From an uncultured Lachnospiraceae bacterium (GTDB lineage: Bacteria; Bacillota; Clostridia; Lachnospirales; Lachnospiraceae): a DNA stretch of 42,188 nucleotides. The notes beneath the pieces were generated by a model that saw only the letters and a list, made by a program, of their open reading frames with translations, was not told the DNA's origin and searched no databases. Numbering within the stretch: position 1 is the first letter of the stretch; each line of letters starts with the position of its first letter. Shown here piece after piece: positions 35,917-42,188 of this stretch. The position numbers were made by a program, and so were the translations under genes. The stretch lies in assembly GCA_905235465.1 (NCBI GenBank), contig CAJOLP010000020.1, positions 1 to 42,188 on the forward strand, read 5' to 3'.

Positions 35917-38900
35917 TTACTGCGCAATACCCGCCGCCTTTGCGGCGTTTTTGTTTGCCGTCGCCAGCATGAGCTTGATGCGGTTGAGCTGGTTGACCTC
36001 GCTGGCGCCCGGGTCGTAGTCGATGGCGGCGATGTTGGCCGTCGGATAGATCTTGCGGATCTTCTTGATGACGCCCTTGCCGACCACGTGGTTGGGAAGG
36101 CAGCCGAAAGGCTGGATGCAGACGATATTTTCAACGCCGGAGTGGATCAGCTCCACCATCTCGCCGGTGAGGAACCATCCCTCGCCGGTCTCGTTTCCGA
36201 TGCTGACGATCGGTTCCGCGTATTCCACGATCTTATAGATACTGACCGGCGCGTCGAAATGGACGCTCCGTCTGTATTCGTTGTAAATAGGGCGGAGCAG
36301 CGTCTCGATCGTGCGGATGCCCGTATTGCACAAGGCCGCGGCCTTCTTGCTGGTGCCCAGGTGGTTCGCTTTGTAGACCTGGTTGTAGAAGCAGTAGAGC
36401 ATAAAGCCCATCAGATCCGGCACGGTGGCCTCCGCGCCTTCCTTTTCCAGCAGGTCCACCAGATAATTGTTGGCCGCCGGCGCGTATTTGACCAGGATCT
36501 CACCGACGACGCCGACGCGCGGCTTGCGCTTCTCATCGATGGGGATCCTGTCGAAATCACGGATCATCTGTTTGCACATCCGCTGGACCTTCGGGATGTT
36601 GAGGCCGCTGGTCGTGGTCAGATAGTCGGTGCAGATGCGCAGCCACTTCTGATGGCACTCCTCGACGCTTCCCTCCCGGAGCTCATAGGGCCGCATGCGG
36701 TAAATACAGCGCATCAGCACATCTCCGAAGACGAGACAGGAGCTTTAAATTGACCTTAAAGCCCGGGTTCTCCTCGAGCCCGGAGAGGTTGGCGCTGATC
36801 ACGGGGATCTGGCCAAGGCCCGCCTTTTTGAGGGCGCGTCTGATAAAGCCTACATAGTTGGACGCGCGGCATCCGCCGCCGGTCTGGGACATGATCACGG
36901 CCGTGTGGTCCGGGTCGTATTTGCCCGAATCCAGCGCCTCCATGATCTGACCCACCACGAACAGCGAGGGGTAGCAGGCGTCATTATTGACATATTTGAG
37001 CCCGTAATCCACGGCGCGGCGGTTGTCGTTGGGCAGCACCACAACGTTGTAGCCGCAGGAATTGACCGCCGGCTGCAGCAGGTCGAAGTGGATCGGGGAC
37101 ATCTGCGGGCAGAGGATCGTGTAGGTCTCCCGCATCTTTTCCGTAAAGGGCACCTTCTCGATGGCTGTGGGCCGCATGGTGCGCCTTGTGTTTTTGGCGT
37201 CGCGGATGCGGATCGCCGCGATCAGGGAGCGCACGCGGATACGCGCGCTGCCGAGCGTGTTGACCTCGTCGATCTTGAGGCAGGTGTAGATCTTGTCGGA
37301 TCCGGACAGGATGTCGTCCACCTGGTCGGTGGTCACAGCGTCCAGGCCGCACCCGAAGGAATTGAGCTGGATCAGGTCCAGATCCTCTCTGGTGCGCACA
37401 AAGCTCGCCGCCGCGTACAGGCGGGAGTGATACATCCACTGATCGAGAACGACGATGGGCCGCTCGGGCTCAGCCAGATGGGAGATGGAGTCCTCGGAGA
37501 GGACCGCGATCCCGTAGGAGTTGATCATCTCGGGTATGCCGTGGTTGATCTCCGGGTCGATGTGGTAGGGACGGCCCGCCAGCACGATGCCCTTGACTTT
37601 GTGCTCCTGCATATACCGAAGCACTTCTTCGCCCTTGCGCTGAATATCCCGGCGGCAGTTCATCAGTTCTGTCCAGCCGGCATATACGGCCTTTTCCACT
37701 TCCTCCGCGGGAATCTCCGAGAATTCCGCCTTGAGCGCCTGACTGACTGTCGCGACGTTCGTAAAGGCCATGAAGGGATTGCGGTAGAGCACTTCACCCC
37801 GGGTGATCTCCTCCACGTTATTGCGGATGTTCTCGGGATAGGAGGTCACGATGGGACAGTTGTAGTGATTGTCCGCGTTCTCAAACTCCTGCCGCTCATA
37901 GAACAGCGAGGGGTAGAAGATAAAATCGACGCCCTTATTGATCAGCCACATGATGTGGCCGTGCACGAGCTTTGCGGGATAGCAGGCGGATTCGCTGGGG
38001 ATCGACTCGATGCCCATCTCGTAGACCTGGTGGGTGGAGAGGGGTGAGAGCACGACGCGGTATCCGAGCTTTCCAAAGAAGGTCGCCCAGAAGGGGTAGT
38101 TCTCGTACATGTTGAGGACGCGGGGTATGCCCACCGTGCCGCGGTAAGCATCCTTTGCCGGCAGCGGTTTGTAACCGAAAATGCGCCCCAGTTTGTATTT
38201 GTAGACGTTCGGAATGTCGTTTTTGCGGACTTCCTGCCCCAGACCTCTCTCGCAGCGGTTGCCGGAGATATATTCGCGGCCGCCGCTGAAATGGTTGATG
38301 GTGAGGCGGCAGTTATTATTGCACCTGCCGCAGTTCCTAAGGGAAGTCTCGTACTCGAGGGTCTCGATCTCCTCAAAGGAAAGCATGGTGCTCTCCTGGC
38401 CCTCATACCGCTCGCGGGCGATCAGCGCCGCGCCGAAAGCGCCCATGATGCCGGCGATGTCGGGACGGGTCACCTCGCCCTCCGCGATCAGCTCGAGGCT
38501 CCTAAGGACGGCGTCGTTGTAGAAGGTGCCGCCCTGGACCACGATATTGCGGCCAAGCTGGGAGGCATCGGATACCTTGATGACCTTAAAGAGCGCGTTC
38601 TTGACGACAGAATAGGCCAGGCCTGCCGAGATGTCGGCGACCTCCGCGCCTTCCTTCTGCGCCTGCTTGACGCGGGAATTCATAAAGACGGTGCACCGCG
38701 TGCCCAGATCGATGGGATGCTCCGCGAACAGGGCCTCCTGCGCGAAATCCTGCACCGAGTAGCTCAGGGAGTTGGCGAATGTCTCGATAAAAGAACCGCA
38801 GCCGGAGGAGCACGCCTCATTGAGCAGGACGTTGTCCACGGCGCCGTTCTTGATGCGGATGCACTTCATGTCCTGTCCGCCGATATCGAGGATGCAGTCC

Positions 38901-40147
38901 ACGCCGGGGTCAAAGAAGGCGGCCGCGTAGTAGTGCGCGATGGTCTCTACTTCCCCCTCGTCCAGAAGGAACGCGGCCTTGAGCAGCGCCTCGCCGTAAC
39001 CGGTGGAGCAGCTGCGCACGATGCGCGCGCCGGGGGGAAGAAGCTTATGGATCTCTGTCATCGAGCGGATCGCCGTCTTTAAGGGGCTCCCCTCATTGCT
39101 GCTGTAGAAGGAGTAGAGGAGCTGCCCGTCCTCCCCCACCAGCGCAAGCTTTGTGGTGGTGGAACCGGCGTCGATGCCCAGATAGCAGTCGCCGCAGTAG
39201 GAGGCCAGATCGCCCTTGATCACGCGGGCCTTGTCGTGGCGCTCGCGAAACTCCCTGTATTCCTCCTTGGAGGCAAAGAGCGGGTCCATACGGCCGATCT
39301 CGAACTGCATGCGGATCTCGCCGGCGAGCCTGCCGCGCATCTTAGTCAGCGGGAGGCTGACGTCCTCCTTCGCGTTCATGGCGCTTCCCATGGCCGCGAA
39401 CAGATGGGAGTTCTCCACGTCGATGGTGTGCTCCTCATCCAGGTTCAAAGTGCGGATAAAGGCGGCCTTGAGCTCCGTCAAAAAATGGAGAGGCCCGCCC
39501 AGAAACGCGACGTGGCCGCGGATCGGTTTGCCGCAGGCCAGTCCGCTGATGGTCTGATTGACCACCGCCTGGAAAATGGAGGCGGCCAGATCCTCTTTGG
39601 TCGCGCCCTCGTTGATGAGGGGCTGAATGTCGGATTTGGCGAAGACGCCGCAGCGGGCGGCGATCGTGTAGAGGGAGTGGTAATCCTTAGCGAATTCATT
39701 GAGGCCCGCGGCGTCCGTCTGAAGGAGCGCGGCCATCTGGTCAATAAAAGAGCCCGTGCCGCCGGCGCAGATGCCGTTCATGCGCTGCTCAACGTTGCCG
39801 TTCTCAAAGTAGATGATCTTGGCGTCCTCGCCGCCAAGCTCGATGGCGACATCCGTCTTGGGCGCGATGTGTTCCAGCGCCGTGGATACGGAGACGACCT
39901 CCTGCACGAAGGGCACTTTGAGATAGTTGGCAAGCGTAAGGCCTCCCGAGCCCGTGATCACCGGGTGGACAGTGCATTCGCCCAGCTTGTCATAGGCCTC
40001 ACAGAGAAGCTCGTAGAGCGTCCTGCGGATATCGGCGTTGTGACGGCGATAGTCCGCGAACTGAATATTATACGCCGGATCAAGAATGGCGATCTTGACC
40101 GTCGTAGATCCTATATCGATGCCTAAAGTAAAATTTTTGTCTAACAC
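35917..40147 (-). CDS. Acyl-CoA dehydratase activase (BadF/BcrA-type ATPase repeats plus CoA-enzyme-activase/HgdB-like C-terminus), split by a +1 frame change near 36710-36740
   Basis: ORF 40147..36683 (FTLGIDIGSTTVKIAILD; CYLGIDAGSTTTKLALVGEDG; GGQDMKCIRIKNG) continues in ORF 36720..35917 (VFGDVLMRCIYRMRPYELREGSVEEC...) in the +1 frame. Confidence 0.85.
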
Positions 40148-40393
40148 TGAATGCTCCTAAGGTTCAATACTTCAAACTTGCTTTCATTTTTCAAGAAATT
40201 ATAGACCAGTCTCCGGGAAAAAGCAACGGAAAACGCGGCTCCGGGGAAGGCGGACCGGCGCGCCGGCGACCCTGCGGAAGTGAATTGAAATTGCGGGGCC
40301 ATGATGATAGAATGTTGTATTATCTTTTGAAGGTCAAAGGCGCCTGCGGCGGGCTGCCTTGAGAATAACAGGAAATAACAGGAGTTTAACCAA

Positions 40394-41311
40394 ATGAGTG
40401 ATCTGGAAAAGAAATTCGGAAAATACGCTATTAGCAATCTGTCGCTTAAACTTGTCATCCTGTACGCGGTCGGATATGTCATCGAGATGATCAATCCGAA
40501 TGTGTTTTATTTTCTGACGCTGAATCCTTACGCGATCGCGCACGGACAGATCTGGCGGCTCGTATCCTGGCTTTTGATCCCGCCCAGTGCCGGCAATATT
40601 TTCTTTACCCTCATCATGCTGTATTTCTACTATTGTATAGGCACCTCCCTGGAGAGAGTGTGGGGGACGTGGGATTACAATGTGTTCATCTTTTTGGGGA
40701 TCCTTCTGACGATCGTATGCGCCTTTGTGTGGATGGGCGTGTCCTTTGCCACGGGCGGCACCCAGGGTTTGATGACGCAGCTTGGCGCGACGGAGTATTT
40801 CAGGTATCTGTCGCAGGCCTTTTCGACCTATTACATCAATCTGGGTATTTTCTTCGCCTACGCGCTGACGTTCCCGGACGCGGTCGTGCTGCTTTTCTTT
40901 ATCCTTCCCATCAAGGTCAAGTGGCTGGGCCTGTTCGATCTGGCCTATCTCATCTATGTATTCGTGGTGACGCCGGGGCCCGCCCGCTACGCCATCGCGG
41001 CGACGTTTATCAACATAGCCCTGCTGTATCTGCGCAATAACGCGCCCGTACGCATGCGCCCGTCCTTTTGGAAAGCGCAGAGAAAAAGCGGCAGCGCGGG
41101 GAGCGCAAAGAGGGCAGCTACGGCCGGCAGGACCGCGGGCAGGGATCAGCTCCTTCACCGCTGCGCGATCTGCGGGAGGACCCAGCTGGACAGTCCTGAC
41201 CTTGAGTTCAGATACTGCTCCAAATGCGAGGGGAATCTGGAATACTGTCAGGACCATCTGTTCACCCACGTGCACGTTAAAGAAGGGGAAGTCCCGCACA
41301 TGAAGCCCTGA
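40394..41311 (+). CDS. Rhomboid-like membrane protein with C-terminal Cys/His-rich (zinc-ribbon-like) tail
   Basis: HGQIWRLVSWLLIP...LYFYYCIGTSLERVWGTWDYNVFIFLG; tail HRCAICGRTQLDSPDLEFRYCSKCEGNLEYCQDHLFTHVHVKE. Confidence 0.7.
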   Translation: MSDLEKKFGKYAISNLSLKLVILYAVGYVIEMINPNVFYFLTLNPYAIAHGQIWRLVSWLLIPPSAGNIFFTLIMLYFYYCIGTSLERVWGTWDYNVFIFLGILLTIVCAFVWMGVSFATGGTQGLMTQLGATEYFRYLSQAFSTYYINLGIFFAYALTFPDAVVLLFFILPIKVKWLGLFDLAYLIYVFVVTPGPARYAIAATFINIALLYLRNNAPVRMRPSFWKAQRKSGSAGSAKRAATAGRTAGRDQLLHRCAICGRTQLDSPDLEFRYCSKCEGNLEYCQDHLFTHVHVKEGEVPHMKP

Positions 41312-41371
41312 CAGCGGCGGGCAGCCAAGGTGATTTGCGCCGGAAACGGACCGGCGCGGGGAGGAAGGAAT

Positions 41372-42136
41372 TTGTCTAAGGAAAATGAGCAGCAGCGCCG
41401 GTTCATGGAAAGGATGCAGGACATCCTCAAAGAGGCGCGGGAAAACGGCAATATGATCCCGGAAGAGACACTGCGGGAAAGGCTGGGTGACCTGTCTTTG
41501 GATGAGGCGCAGATGGAGCAGGTCCGCGCGTTTCTTGCCGCGGGCGGCGTTGGCATCGGGGAGGCGCTCTCCGCGGAGGAGGTCCTCACCGAAGAGGAGT
41601 ACGATCACCTGCAGGAATATCAGGCGCTGGTGGACGCGATCGAAGTGCCGGACAGCAATATTTTGGAGGCCATGAAGCTCTCCGCCATGGCGGGAGAGAG
41701 GCCGGCGCAGAAAAGGCTGACGGAAGTCTCTCTGGGGAAGGTGATCGACATCGCGCGGCTCTATGCCGGGCAGGGCGTTTACATGGAGGACCTGATCGGC
41801 GCGGGAAATGAGGCGCTGACCATCGCGGTGACGCAGCTGGCGCCCCTGGAGTCCCCGGCCGAGGTGGACGGCTATCTGGGGCGGCGCATCATGGACGCCA
41901 TGGAGGACCTGATCGCGGAAAATATTGACGCCAAGGCGCTGGACAAGCGCGTGGAGGAAAAGGTCAACGATGTGGCGGACAAGGCCCGCGAGCTGGCAGA
42001 GGCCATCGGCCGCAAGGTGAGTCCCGAAGAAGTCGCCCGGGAGTATGAGATCGATGTGGAAGAAGTGCGGGAGGCGGTGCGCCTGTCGGGCTATGCCATC
42101 GAGGACATAGAGACGGACGAAAAGAAATTGACATAA
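41372..42136 (+). CDS. Sigma-70-like protein lacking region 4
   Basis: Region 2-like KVIDIARLYAGQGVYMEDLIGAGNEALTIAVTQL and region 3-like ELAEAIGRKVSPEEVAREYEIDVEEVREAVRLSG; TTG start 41372 preceded by GGAAGGAA. Confidence 0.65.
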   Translation: MSKENEQQRRFMERMQDILKEARENGNMIPEETLRERLGDLSLDEAQMEQVRAFLAAGGVGIGEALSAEEVLTEEEYDHLQEYQALVDAIEVPDSNILEAMKLSAMAGERPAQKRLTEVSLGKVIDIARLYAGQGVYMEDLIGAGNEALTIAVTQLAPLESPAEVDGYLGRRIMDAMEDLIAENIDAKALDKRVEEKVNDVADKARELAEAIGRKVSPEEVAREYEIDVEEVREAVRLSGYAIEDIETDEKKLT

Positions 42137-42160
42137 GGCGAATAGATAGCGGATAATGGA

Positions 42161-42188
42161 ACCGGAGACGGATGTCTCCGGTCTTTTT
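42161..42188 (+). terminator. Terminator after the sigma-like gene
   Basis: ACCGGAGAC-GGAT-GTCTCCGGT then CTTTTT. Confidence 0.9.

Noticed and set aside
36905-38047. 380-aa and neighbouring plus-strand ORFs (38291..39082, 39236..40126) opposite the activase
   Set aside because: Mirror ORFs of a convincing minus-strand gene.

Overview
The window reads as a continuous chromosomal segment from a moderately GC-rich Firmicute, most likely Lachnospiraceae/Clostridia (inferred from gene content, not searched). I saw no rRNA, tRNA, CRISPR array or insertion sequence. Left part: a myo-inositol catabolism operon (transaldolase-like gene, iolC, iolD, iolB, iolA/mmsA, iolG, iolE, a sugar-isomerase-like TIM barrel) followed by a sugar ABC transporter. 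Middle: YkuD L,D-transpeptidase, apt, a 2-isopropylmalate synthase carrying a C-terminal AraC-type DNA-binding domain, YdcF, a membrane EEP-family protein with a hexapeptide repeat tail, citrate synthase, galE, an LRR/VWA/MoxR/PH-like gene set, truA and a HAD hydrolase. Right part: a lipoprotein with a zinc-protease motif, proC, an LCP protein, glyA, a ~690-nt apparently noncoding transcription unit with a near-consensus promoter and a strong terminator, a large acyl-CoA dehydratase activase (split frame), a rhomboid-like protein with a Cys/His-rich tail, and a truncated sigma-70-like protein. The strongest leads are (1) the putative large structured ncRNA at ~35205-35898, (2) the LeuA-AraC fusion, (3) a transaldolase that may replace IolJ in the inositol pathway, (4) a secreted HELFH lipoprotein, and (5) an apparently over-represented word CAAARTACTG. 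Three genes have single-nucleotide frame disruptions (near 588, 30938 and 36725), so assembly errors need to be excluded. All family calls come from reading motifs by eye; no database search was run.
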